Part shown: positions 1 to 8,552 of the stretch, piece by piece
Position numbering within the stretch: position 1 is the first letter of the stretch
How the letters are laid out: each line of letters begins with the position of its first letter
Source of the DNA: Pontibacter cellulosilyticus
GTDB lineage: Bacteria > Bacteroidota > Bacteroidia > Cytophagales > Hymenobacteraceae
NCBI RefSeq assembly: GCF_014306105.1
Contig: NZ_JACRVF010000005.1
Location: forward strand, 248,001 to 312,000
DNA length: 64,000 nt
Reading direction: 5' to 3'
Translations under genes and position numbers: made by a program
Notes under the pieces: model-generated
What the model saw: only the letters and a program-made list of their open reading frames with translations
What the model was told of the DNA's origin: nothing
Database searches by the model: none

Positions 1-253
1 AGAACCCTTCATTTCTAGTTAGCTTAAGTATAAATTCTTTGCACCTGTATCATAGCCTGCACAAACTAAAGTAACACAGGTATTGTTACGTCCTTTTCGC
101 TAGCTTTACATTAGCAATAATGTGCTGCTGCGTTTAAAGCCTAAATATTGCTTTTATTTGCCGGAATTAAAAAATTTCCTGCAAATAAAAATATAAAGTA
201 TCTAAATTACCTTATATTGCAGTAAATCAAACCTTATTACTAATCTTTTAGCC
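1..253. other. Upstream region of the GH3 fusion gene, no gene seen
   Basis: An A+T-rich stretch with no supportable reading frame. It holds one copy of the AAGTATAA word at 26-33 and presumably the promoter of the gene that starts at 254. I could not assign a clear Bacteroidota -33/-7 promoter. An in-frame stop (TAA, 203-205) precedes the gene start, with no ATG between them. Confidence 0.5.
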
Positions 254-3200
254 TTGAAAAAATATTTTTTCTCGTCTTTGGCACTTGTTATGCTGCTGCT
301 GACCGGCACAAATAACCTGCATGCCCAAACAAAAAGCTCAAAAAGCCGCAAAGCTACAGTAGCCAAGCCTGCTGCTCCTGTCTTCGATCCTGTAAGAGAC
401 CCTGCTTTTTTGGCCGGGCTTCACTCTAAATGGGTAGACTCGGTGATGAACAGCCTTACGCCGGAGGAGCGTATTGCACAGCTGATCATGATCCCGGTGT
501 ACTCTAATAAAAACCAGGCGCACATAGACTCGATCAGCAACCTCATCAAAACCTACAAAGTGGGTGGCCTGATCTTTTTCCAGGGTGGCCCGGTACGCCA
601 GGCAAAGATGACAAACCGTTATCAGCAGGAAACAAAAGTACCGCTGATGGTAAGTTTAGACGGCGAGTGGGGACTGGGCATGCGCTTGGACAGCACCATC
701 CGTTTCCCGTACCAAATGACGATGGGTGGCGTAACAGACGAGAAGCTGATCTACGATATGGGTGCCGAGATTGCCCGCCAATGCAAGCGCATGGGCATAC
801 AGATAAACTTTGCCCCTACCGTAGACATTAACAACAACGCCAACAATCCGGTGATCGGCTTCCGGTCTTTCGGCGAAGATAAATATAACGTGGCGCGTAA
901 GTCTATTGCCTACATGAAAGGCATGCAGGACAACCACGTGCTGGCCAGTGCCAAGCACTTTCCGGGCCACGGCGATACCAACGTAGACTCGCACTATGGT
1001 CTGCCGGTTATCCATTTCTCCCGCATCCGCCTCGACTCTACTGAACTGTACCCATTCCGCCAGCTTATGGACAATGGCCTGGGCAGCGTGATGGTGGCGC
1101 ACATGAACATCCCGGTGCTGGATAATACGAAGAACCTTGCCTCTACCCTATCAAAGAAGATTGTAGCTGACCTGCTTAAAAAAGAACTGAACTATAAAGG
1201 ACTTGTATTTACCGATGCTCTGAACATGCAGGGTGTGGCTAAGTTCTATCCTCCGGGGGTGGTTGATGTGAAAGCTCTACTTGCCGGAAATGATGTGATG
1301 CTGAACACTATGGATGTAAAAACCACCATTGCAGAGGTAAAGAAAGCTATCCAGAACAAGGAGATCACGCAGGAAGAAATAGATGCCCGTGCACGCAAAG
1401 TGCTGGCTGCTAAACTTTGGATGGGCCTGGACAAATGGGAGCCGATCGAAACAAAGAACCTAGTTGCTGACCTTAACAACCCGCACGCTGAGTACCTGAA
1501 CCGCCAGCTGATGGAAGCCTCAGTTACCGTGCTACGTAACAAGCAGAATATACTTCCAATCCAGGCGCTAGACACGTTGCGCATTGCAGCCCTGGCTGTC
1601 GGAACCGATAAAGAGACAGATTTCCAGAGAGGCTTGGCACGCTACACCAACGTAGATACATACTATTTAACACCAACTGCTACCCTAGCCGACCTACAGA
1701 AACTGAAGGAGCAGCTGGCAAAGTATAACCTGGTAATTGCCGGTGTACACAAACTGAACCTGAAAGCTGGCAGCAGCAACTTCGGCATCACTGCCGAAAT
1801 GAACTTGTTCCTGAAAGAACTGATCCGCAGCCAGAAAACGATTGTAAGTGTGTTTGGTAATGTGTACAGCCTGGCAAACCTGGAGAGCGTAGACAAGGCA
1901 AGTGCCGTGATCACTGCTTACCAAGAGAATGCACTTGCCCAGGACGTGGTTTCACAGATCATTTTTGGTGGAATCGGTGCCAAAGGCAAACTGCCGGTTA
2001 CGGTTTCCAATGCCTTTAAAATTGGAGACGGTTTGATAACGCAAGGCAACTTTCGACTGGCTTATACTTCGCCGGAGGCTGTTGGTTTGAAAACACAGGA
2101 TTTAGCTGGTATCGACTCTGTAGTGGCACAGGCCATACGCGAGAAAGCAACTCCGGGCGCACAGGTATTGGTAGCCAAAGACGGTAAAGTGATCTATCAG
2201 AAAGCGTTTGGTTACCATACTTATGACAACGAGACGGCCGTAAAAAACACTGACCTCTACGATCTGGCTTCAGTTACAAAAATTTCTACCTCGCTGGCAG
2301 CTTTAATGAAGTTGAAAGGTGAAGGCCGGTTTGATGTAGATAGAACGCTTGGTTCATACTTACCGATGATGCAGGGTTCCAACAAAGAGCAGCTGAAGTA
2401 TAGAGACATCCTTACCCACCAAGCCGGACTTAAAGCCTGGATACCATTCTGGAAGGAGACGGTGAAGAAGAACGGCAAATTTAAGTGGGCAACCTTTAAA
2501 GCAGACTCTTCGGCTCGATTCCCGATAAAAGTGGCTACCAACCTATACATCCACCGCAAGTATGCCGATAAGATGTACAAGCAGATTGCTAAGTCGCCGT
2601 TGAACGAGAAGCCAGGCTATGTATACAGCGACCTGTCGTTTATACTTGCTCCGAAAGTAGTAGAGAATATCACTGGCCAGGAGTTCGAGTCATATCTGAA
2701 AGAGAATATCTACAAGCCAATCGGTGCTACCTCGCTTACTTTTAATCCTTACAAGCATTACGCAGCGTCGCAGATCGTACCAACGGAGTATGAGCCGCAC
2801 TTCAGAGCTCAATTGCTGCACACTACCGTTCACGACGAAGGCGCTGCCATGTTAGGGGGCGTAAGTGGCCATGCCGGTTTGTTTGGTAACGCCAACGACC
2901 TTGCCAAGCTGATGCAGCTGTACCTGAATGATGGCACCTATGCCAACAAAACTTACATTGCCGGCAACACGATAAGTGAGTTCAGCAAGTGCCAGTTCTG
3001 CGACCAGGGCAATTACCGCGCACTTGGTTTCGACAGACCATCCAAACCAGGTGCTCAGAATAGTAACGCTGCACCGTCAGCCCCTGCAGTAAGCTTTGGC
3101 CACTCTGGCTTCACGGGCACGTATACCTGGATAGACCCTGTGAATAAACTAGTGTATGTATTCCTGTCGAACCGCGTGAACCCTACGCGTGAGAATCCGA

Positions 3201-3304
3201 AATTAAGCAGGCTGAACACGCGCACCAATGCGTTGCAGGTAGTGTACGACGCCATCGAAAAATCTAAGGCGGTAAAAGCGGAAGCCTCTACAGTATCACA
3301 GTAA
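254..3304 (+). CDS. NagZ-like GH3 beta-N-acetylhexosaminidase fused to an AmiE/beta-lactamase-family serine hydrolase
   Basis: A secreted two-domain enzyme of 1016 residues. Residues 1-25 look like a signal peptide. The GH3 half (about 60-390) has the NagZ signature KHFPGHGDTNVDSH at 234-247, whose His247 is the expected acid/base, and the nucleophile motif TDALNM with Asp321. The second half (about 612-1000) has class C beta-lactamase/PBP-like motifs: SVTK (Ser673, Lys676), YSD (791-793) and HSGFTG (950-955). NagZ removes GlcNAc from GlcNAc-MurNAc-peptides. In Bacillus subtilis, NagZ and the amidase AmiE, to my recollection of the beta-lactamase fold family, are separate neighbouring genes in the murQRP-amiE-nagZ-namZ operon. 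This fusion would therefore join consecutive steps. The start is TTG: no in-frame ATG lies between the upstream stop and the signal peptide. The amidase role is inference; the domain calls are firm. Confidence 0.93.
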   Translation: MKKYFFSSLALVMLLLTGTNNLHAQTKSSKSRKATVAKPAAPVFDPVRDPAFLAGLHSKWVDSVMNSLTPEERIAQLIMIPVYSNKNQAHIDSISNLIKTYKVGGLIFFQGGPVRQAKMTNRYQQETKVPLMVSLDGEWGLGMRLDSTIRFPYQMTMGGVTDEKLIYDMGAEIARQCKRMGIQINFAPTVDINNNANNPVIGFRSFGEDKYNVARKSIAYMKGMQDNHVLASAKHFPGHGDTNVDSHYGLPVIHFSRIRLDSTELYPFRQLMDNGLGSVMVAHMNIPVLDNTKNLASTLSKKIVADLLKKELNYKGLVFTDALNMQGVAKFYPPGVVDVKALLAGNDVMLNTMDVKTTIAEVKKAIQNKEITQEEIDARARKVLAAKLWMGLDKWEPIETKNLVADLNNPHAEYLNRQLMEASVTVLRNKQNILPIQALDTLRIAALAVGTDKETDFQRGLARYTNVDTYYLTPTATLADLQKLKEQLAKYNLVIAGVHKLNLKAGSSNFGITAEMNLFLKELIRSQKTIVSVFGNVYSLANLESVDKASAVITAYQENALAQDVVSQIIFGGIGAKGKLPVTVSNAFKIGDGLITQGNFRLAYTSPEAVGLKTQDLAGIDSVVAQAIREKATPGAQVLVAKDGKVIYQKAFGYHTYDNETAVKNTDLYDLASVTKISTSLAALMKLKGEGRFDVDRTLGSYLPMMQGSNKEQLKYRDILTHQAGLKAWIPFWKETVKKNGKFKWATFKADSSARFPIKVATNLYIHRKYADKMYKQIAKSPLNEKPGYVYSDLSFILAPKVVENITGQEFESYLKENIYKPIGATSLTFNPYKHYAASQIVPTEYEPHFRAQLLHTTVHDEGAAMLGGVSGHAGLFGNANDLAKLMQLYLNDGTYANKTYIAGNTISEFSKCQFCDQGNYRALGFDRPSKPGAQNSNAAPSAPAVSFGHSGFTGTYTWIDPVNKLVYVFLSNRVNPTRENPKLSRLNTRTNALQVVYDAIEKSKAVKAEASTVSQ

Positions 3305-3306
3305 AA

Positions 3307-3342
3307 AAACAGGTCGTTTGGGCTTTACTAAACGACCTGTTT
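3307..3342 (+). terminator. Rho-independent terminator after the GH3 fusion gene
   Basis: A perfect 13-base inverted repeat (3307-3319 and 3330-3342) has a 10-base loop and is followed by a T-rich run (ttttattttta). It starts three bases after the stop codon at 3304, so the GH3 gene probably ends its own transcript before the acyltransferase gene at 3415. Confidence 0.9.
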
Positions 3343-3414
3343 TATTTTTATATTAACGCCACTAGTACAAAATATAAACTATGATTCCTGTTTAAGCCTA
3401 CTAAATCATCAGAC

Positions 3415-4587
3415 ATGAACAAGACCATCACAATTAGCGATACCTCAGACAATGGCTTGCTGAGAAACAGTGCCTACGAAAGGTATCTATCGCTTGATGT
3501 ACTTCGCGGATTGACCATCGCTCTGATGGTTGTGGTAAACAACCCCGGCACCTGGGGTGCCATTTATGCCCCGTTTAAACATGCGGCCTGGCACGGATTT
3601 ACCATTACCGACCTGGTGTTTCCGTCGTTCCTGTTTGTAGTGGGCAATGCCATGAGTTTTAGTATGCGTAAGTTCGAACGCCAACCGCAAAGTACTTTTC
3701 TGAAGAAGGTATTTAAGCGTACGGTTCTCATTTTCCTGATCGGTTTATTTCTGCACCTGTTCCCGTTCGTTACCCGCACTGAAGGCGAAATTGTACTGAA
3801 GGATTTTACTGCAGTACGCATTATGGGTGTGCTGCAGCGTATTGCCCTGTGCTATTTTGTTGCCTCTCTAGTGGTGCATTACCTAAAGCTGAAAGGCGCA
3901 GCCATATTCAGTATTGTGGCACTGCTGGGCTACTGGGGCATCATGTACTTTTTCGGAGATCCTGCCGATCCTTACAGCCTGGAGGGCAATGCTGCCCTTA
4001 AATTTGATAGTCTATTTATACCCGACGAGAACCTCTACAAAGGCTTTGGCATTCCATTCGACCCAGAGGGATTACTGAGCACTTTGCCAGCCACTATAAA
4101 TGTGATAGCAGGCTATTTTGCAGGTATGTTCATCCAGAAGAATGGCAACAACTTAAACACTGTATTTAAGTTAACCCTGGCCGGAGGCCTGCTGGTTATA
4201 ATTGCCCTGGTTTGGGACATGAGTTTTCCGATCAACAAGCCACTCTGGACCAGTTCTTATGTGCTGCATTCTGTTGGCCTTAGCTTGCTTATACTTGCCG
4301 GACTTATACTTGTGATAGAGATTGCCGGCTTTGTAAAATGGACATACTTTTTCGAAGCTTTTGGCAAAAACCCGCTCTTCATTTTCGCGCTGGCAACCCT
4401 CGTTATTAAACTGCTAAACTTTATTAAAATCGGGGAGATAAGCCTGCAGAAATGGCTGTACGAAAGACTCTTCCTGACGTGGTCTGAAGGGGAAACAGCC
4501 TCTCTCCTTTTCGCCTTGTCTTACATGCTTATGATGTGGGCCATTGGCTTCTGGATGGACAGGAAAAGGATTTATGTGAAGGTGTAG
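3415..4587 (+). CDS. NagX/HGSNAT-like inner-membrane acyltransferase family protein (DUF5009/DUF1624 type)
   Basis: A 390-residue protein with about ten hydrophobic segments. The N-terminal signature runs SLDVLRGLTIALMVVVNNPG and continues with a conserved His-containing loop (HAAWHGFTITDLVFPSFLF). This is the family of bacterial NagX and human heparan-alpha-glucosaminide N-acetyltransferase, membrane proteins thought to acetylate hexosamines across the membrane. It follows the GH3 fusion on the same strand but beyond a strong terminator, so it probably has its own promoter. Its place in a cluster of GlcNAc/MurNAc genes supports an amino-sugar role. The substrate cannot be read from the sequence. 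Confidence 0.85.
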   Translation: MNKTITISDTSDNGLLRNSAYERYLSLDVLRGLTIALMVVVNNPGTWGAIYAPFKHAAWHGFTITDLVFPSFLFVVGNAMSFSMRKFERQPQSTFLKKVFKRTVLIFLIGLFLHLFPFVTRTEGEIVLKDFTAVRIMGVLQRIALCYFVASLVVHYLKLKGAAIFSIVALLGYWGIMYFFGDPADPYSLEGNAALKFDSLFIPDENLYKGFGIPFDPEGLLSTLPATINVIAGYFAGMFIQKNGNNLNTVFKLTLAGGLLVIIALVWDMSFPINKPLWTSSYVLHSVGLSLLILAGLILVIEIAGFVKWTYFFEAFGKNPLFIFALATLVIKLLNFIKIGEISLQKWLYERLFLTWSEGETASLLFALSYMLMMWAIGFWMDRKRIYVKV

Positions 4588-4677
4588 TATACTTCGTCTA
4601 TCACGCTATACAGAAATCAAAACCTAGCATAAGCCTAAACTGTCATCTACAGAAGTATAAGCCATTTCTAAATTAGG

Positions 4678-4705
4678 AGCCTGCTCTCATTCATAAGAGC
4701 AGGCT
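4678..4705 (+). terminator. Probable terminator after the NagX-like gene
   Basis: A 10-base inverted repeat (AGCCTGCTCT at 4678-4687, AGAGCAGGCT at 4696-4705) is followed by tcttt. It lies about 90 bases beyond the stop of the acyltransferase gene and before the regulator gene. The T-tract is short. Confidence 0.65.
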
Positions 4706-4862
4706 TCTTTGTCAGCACTAGTACTTACTACTTAAAGTTTCCAGGCAGCAATTTTATCTACCTTTATTACTACTTCCTCCTCTCCAACATAATCCTTTTC
4801 TCTGTTTTGTTGATTTTATAGAAAATAACTTATATTTGATTTCAACCCCATGATATAACAGA

Positions 4863-5606
4863 ATGCTAAAAGAAGAACGGCAGGCTTTTATAATAAAGCA
4901 GATAAACCTACACAATAAGGTACTTTCATCGGATCTAAGTATAAAACTTAATGTATCAGAAGATACGGTACGCAGAGACCTGAACGAACTGGCCGAGAGC
5001 GGCAAAATACTGAAAGTACATGGAGGTGCACTTTCCAAGTCCTTCCACTACCCTTTTCAGCAGGTGGAAGTGTATGCAAAAGAATCGAAAAAGGAGATTG
5101 CAGGCAAAGTAGTGAATATGCTGCAGGACGGTATGACCGTACTTGTTGGCGGTGGCACTACCATGATCGAAGTGGCGCGCATGATACCGGATGGCCTGAA
5201 GTGCACCTTTTTTACTGTAAGCCCGCTGGTAGCTTTGGAGCTGGCAGAGCGTTCTAACAGCACCGTTATACTTTTAGGTGGTCAGCTTTCCAAGAACTCA
5301 CAGATCATTATCGGTTCGCAGGTAATCAACCAGTTAGCCGAGATAAAGGTAGACCTGTGTATACTGGGCACTAACAGCCTTTCCATGGCCGATGGCCTTA
5401 CCGACTCTGACTGGGAAGTGGTGCAGGTGAAGAAAGCTATGATTCGTGCTGCAAAGAAAACAGCCATCATGAGTATCGCCGAAAAACTGGGATCCAATCA
5501 GAATATGAAAGTATGTGACCTGAATGCCATCCATTACCTCATTACAGACCTTAGTCCGAAAGACAATTATTTAGAGGAGTATAAGAGTGCTGTTTCGTTA
5601 GTTTAA
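4863..5606 (+). CDS. DeoR/GlpR-family transcriptional regulator
   Basis: A 247-residue regulator. The N-terminal winged helix-turn-helix carries the DeoR hallmark VSEDTVRRDLNELAESGKI followed by KVHGGAL, at about residues 30-65. The C-terminal domain (about 75-235) is the DeoR sugar-phosphate sensor with a GGGTT loop and a final DLSP segment. Members usually repress catabolic operons and are released by a phosphorylated sugar. The neighbours (NagX-like and GH3 upstream, D-lactate dehydrogenase, symporter and murQ downstream on the other strand) make an amino-sugar phosphate a plausible effector, perhaps replacing the MurR regulator of other bacteria. That assignment is inference. Confidence 0.9.
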   Translation: MLKEERQAFIIKQINLHNKVLSSDLSIKLNVSEDTVRRDLNELAESGKILKVHGGALSKSFHYPFQQVEVYAKESKKEIAGKVVNMLQDGMTVLVGGGTTMIEVARMIPDGLKCTFFTVSPLVALELAERSNSTVILLGGQLSKNSQIIIGSQVINQLAEIKVDLCILGTNSLSMADGLTDSDWEVVQVKKAMIRAAKKTAIMSIAEKLGSNQNMKVCDLNAIHYLITDLSPKDNYLEEYKSAVSLV

Positions 5607-5623
5607 GCTTAGACTGGTATAGA

Positions 5624-5680
5624 ATCATAAAAGCCGGAGGCCCTGTTCTTTATTGGAACAGGGCCTCCGGCTTTTATGAT
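5624..5680. terminator. Bidirectional terminator with a perfect 25-base stem
   Basis: Arms 5624-5648 and 5656-5680 are perfect reverse complements around a 7-base loop. The stem ends in A-rich and T-rich flanks on both strands. It sits between the convergent DeoR gene (+) and the flavoprotein gene (-), 18 bases from the former stop and 33 from the latter, so it can serve both. Confidence 0.92.
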
Positions 5681-5712
5681 TTATCTATAGCGAGGAGACC
5701 TGCGCCATGTTT

Positions 5713-8538
5713 TCAAATACACTCATCTAGCAAGTACACAATCGACTCATAGTTCCTACCTACTGCCTCGGTCATAGCCATTTCGCAGGTTTTGGCTGAA
5801 GAGTAGTAGCCTTCATACTCCCGCTGCTTTACCTCATTTGCCTCTAGCGCCGTAGCAGATGCTATTAGTTCCGGCACTAAGAAACCTCTGTCGCCAGCCA
5901 TGCCGCAGCAGCCTGCGTGCATCGGTATCGTAACCTCCTGCGCCAGTTGTTTGGCTATACTTACAAATTTGGTTTCGATGCCCATCTTCTGCAGCGAGCA
6001 AACCGGGTGCACCACTACATTGGCTTTCTTCTTCAGCACCGTAGCCTTTGGAAGTATAAAATCAGCGATGTAATCGATGCTATCAATGATCTTCAACACA
6101 TCAAATTTCTGACGGTTTTCCGGCGTGAGCACAGGGCGGCAGTTCTGCAACGTATAAGTACAGGATGTAATATCCAGCACCAGCGGCAACCGGCCTCTGT
6201 CAGTCCACTCCCATACTTTGTTGATGGTTTCGTTGGCGGTATAGGCAAAGGCTTTGCTGTACCCTTTGGAAGAGTAAATCTGTCCACAGCAGGAGCTTTG
6301 TACATCCTTCGGAATGGTAAACTTAATGCCCACCTTCTCCGAAACACTGATAAACGTTTCGATTATATTCTTCTTGGCTTCATCAGTTGATCCCATCGTG
6401 CGAGAGATACAGGTTGGGAAGTATACTACTTCTGCCTCATCTGTTGGTATGTTGGCCTTTGCCATCACATCGCCTAAACCCGGAGCGGGTGCCAGCTGTT
6501 CTGTCCAGAGCGGAAACTCAGGGATAATACCTTTGGCTGATTTGGTAAGCTTTGCCATGGTGTTGGCTCCGAAAAGCTTGTTCATTCCTGCACCTGCTTT
6601 CAGACCAAACTTAACTGTAGAGGCTACAGGCTTAAAGTTTTTGGCGACCAGCAGGGCCAGGTTATTGGCAAAATCGTTGTGGCTTTCGCGGCGCAGGCGT
6701 TTTACCAGGTCGCCGGTGTTTATATCAACAGGGCAGGCGGTGGCGCAAAGACCATCCACAGCACAGGTATCCAGGCCATCGTACTGGTACTGGTTCAGTA
6801 GCTCGGCGTGTTCCTGCTTCTGCCCTTTTCTTTGCAAATTCAGTAACTCACGTCGTACCACAATTCTGCGGCGTGGCGTGAGGGTAATGTTGCGGCTCGG
6901 GCACTTGTGTTCACAAAAACCACATTCCATACATCGGTCAACCTCCTCTTCCACTTTCGGCAGCTCCTTCAGGTTTTGGATGTGCGCGTTTTTATTGTGG
7001 TTGATGATCACACCCGGGTTCAGCAGATTCTGCGGATCAACTACCTCTTTTAGTCTGCGCATGATTTGGTAGATTTCCGGTCCCCACTCGGTTTCCACGA
7101 AAGGCGCCATGTTTCTACCTGTACCGTGCTCAGCTTTCAGGGCACCTTTATACTTGCCAACCACCAGTTCCACCACTTCTTTTATAAAGCGATCGTAGCG
7201 TTCTACTTCCGAAGGCGAATCAAAGGCCTGCGTAACTACAAAGTGAATGTTGCCGTCTTTGGCATGGCCGAAAATAATGGCATTGGCATAGCCGTGTTTG
7301 CGGAAAAGCTCCTGCAGGTCAAGTATGGCATCGCCTAGTTTTGCAACCGGAACGGCAATATCTTCCAGCAAAACGGTAGTTCCGCTGGCGCGAACTGCAC
7401 CTACCGCCGGAAACATACCTTTACGCACCTTCCAAAGCAACGCCTGCTCTGCTGCATCAGTGCTAAATACCGGCTGTTCCAGCAAAGCAAGCTCCGGTGC
7501 CATCGACATAAAGCTCAATATCTTCTTCTGCACCTCTTCCGGCGTGTTTGCCTGAAACTCCACCAGCAAGGCAGCTGCCTTATCGGGCAAGGTATTGATC
7601 ACGGCAGGCACACCGGCCATGTGCTCGATAGATTTAAGCGAGGCCCTATCCATCAACTCTACAGCCTCTGCACCGGCCTCTGTTAAAGGCACAATGGCCT
7701 GACAGGCTGCGTAAATGTCGGGGAAGTATAAAAGTGCCGTGGATTTGGCAGGATAATCTGGTACGGTGTTAAGTACTGCCTCCGCAATAAAACCAAGTGT
7801 ACCCTCCGCGCCAATAAGCAGGTGCGCCAGTATGTCCAGCGGGTGCTCAAAGTCGATGAAGGCGTTTACAGAGTAGCCAACGGTGTTCTTGGTTTTATAC
7901 TTGTGACGGATAATGTCGTGCAGTTCAGGATTGCTTTGTACCTGCTGCTTCAGATCCTGCAACATATGGAAAAGCTCCGGGCATTCTGCTTCAAACCGGA
8001 TATAATCGGCCTCGGCTTCTGTGGTGTAGCTGTTGCCGTTCGGAAGTATAAACCGGATGTACTTCGTGGTATGGTAAGAGTTTTTGCTAACCCCGCAGCA
8101 CATGCCGCTAGCGTTGTTGGAAAGAATACCACCTACCATCGCCGAGTTTATACTTGCCGGGTCCGGACCAATTTTACGCTTAAAGGGACGCAAGTGCGCA
8201 TTTACAATGCCCCCGATCACACCCGGCTGCACCCTAACCTGTTCCCCCTCCTGCTCTACTTGCACCTTGTTCCAGAACTGGCTCAGGTCCACAAGTATAC
8301 CATCTGTTATAGACTGCCCCGAGAGGCTGGTACCAGCTGTGCGGAAGGTAAGGGGAATTTTGTGCTGCTGCGAGAAAGCGAACAACCCTTTTACTTCATC
8401 CTCTGAAACAGGCTGCACCACAGCCTTTGGCCTCAGGTAATAAAAGCCTGCGTCAGAGGCATAGGACACTACGTCTATCAACCGTGCCCGAATGCGCGCT
8501 TTTGGCAAAATGTTCTCCAAAAGCTGTTGTATTTCCAT
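5713..8538 (-). CDS. D-lactate dehydrogenase-type FAD/Fe-S oxidoreductase (GlcD-GlcF fusion)
   Basis: A 941-residue fusion. The N-terminal half is an FAD-binding PCMH domain (GTSLSGQSITDG and related glycines near residues 70-80) plus the FAD-linked oxidase C-terminal domain, as in GlcD and D-lactate dehydrogenases. Two 4Fe-4S motifs follow: CMECGFCEHKCP (Cys536, 539, 542, 546) and CAVDGLCATACP (Cys592, 598, 602). The C-terminus has two CCG-type repeats (SSCCGQ and HAGCCGMAG). Such fusions oxidise D-lactate or other 2-hydroxyacids and pass electrons to quinone. It is the last gene after murQ and the symporter. MurQ releases D-lactate from MurNAc-6-phosphate, so D-lactate is the likely substrate by context. 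Glycolate or 2-hydroxyglutarate remain possible. Confidence 0.88.
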   Translation of the reverse strand: MEIQQLLENILPKARIRARLIDVVSYASDAGFYYLRPKAVVQPVSEDEVKGLFAFSQQHKIPLTFRTAGTSLSGQSITDGILVDLSQFWNKVQVEQEGEQVRVQPGVIGGIVNAHLRPFKRKIGPDPASINSAMVGGILSNNASGMCCGVSKNSYHTTKYIRFILPNGNSYTTEAEADYIRFEAECPELFHMLQDLKQQVQSNPELHDIIRHKYKTKNTVGYSVNAFIDFEHPLDILAHLLIGAEGTLGFIAEAVLNTVPDYPAKSTALLYFPDIYAACQAIVPLTEAGAEAVELMDRASLKSIEHMAGVPAVINTLPDKAAALLVEFQANTPEEVQKKILSFMSMAPELALLEQPVFSTDAAEQALLWKVRKGMFPAVGAVRASGTTVLLEDIAVPVAKLGDAILDLQELFRKHGYANAIIFGHAKDGNIHFVVTQAFDSPSEVERYDRFIKEVVELVVGKYKGALKAEHGTGRNMAPFVETEWGPEIYQIMRRLKEVVDPQNLLNPGVIINHNKNAHIQNLKELPKVEEEVDRCMECGFCEHKCPSRNITLTPRRRIVVRRELLNLQRKGQKQEHAELLNQYQYDGLDTCAVDGLCATACPVDINTGDLVKRLRRESHNDFANNLALLVAKNFKPVASTVKFGLKAGAGMNKLFGANTMAKLTKSAKGIIPEFPLWTEQLAPAPGLGDVMAKANIPTDEAEVVYFPTCISRTMGSTDEAKKNIIETFISVSEKVGIKFTIPKDVQSSCCGQIYSSKGYSKAFAYTANETINKVWEWTDRGRLPLVLDITSCTYTLQNCRPVLTPENRQKFDVLKIIDSIDYIADFILPKATVLKKKANVVVHPVCSLQKMGIETKFVSIAKQLAQEVTIPMHAGCCGMAGDRGFLVPELIASATALEANEVKQREYEGYYSSAKTCEMAMTEAVGRNYESIVYLLDECI

Positions 8539-8552
8539 GGAGTATCCTCCTT

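Noticed and set aside
5917..8406. Several long plus-strand open frames (up to 252 codons) opposite the D-lactate dehydrogenase gene
   Set aside because: They are antisense shadows of a well-supported gene with intact Fe-S and FAD motifs.
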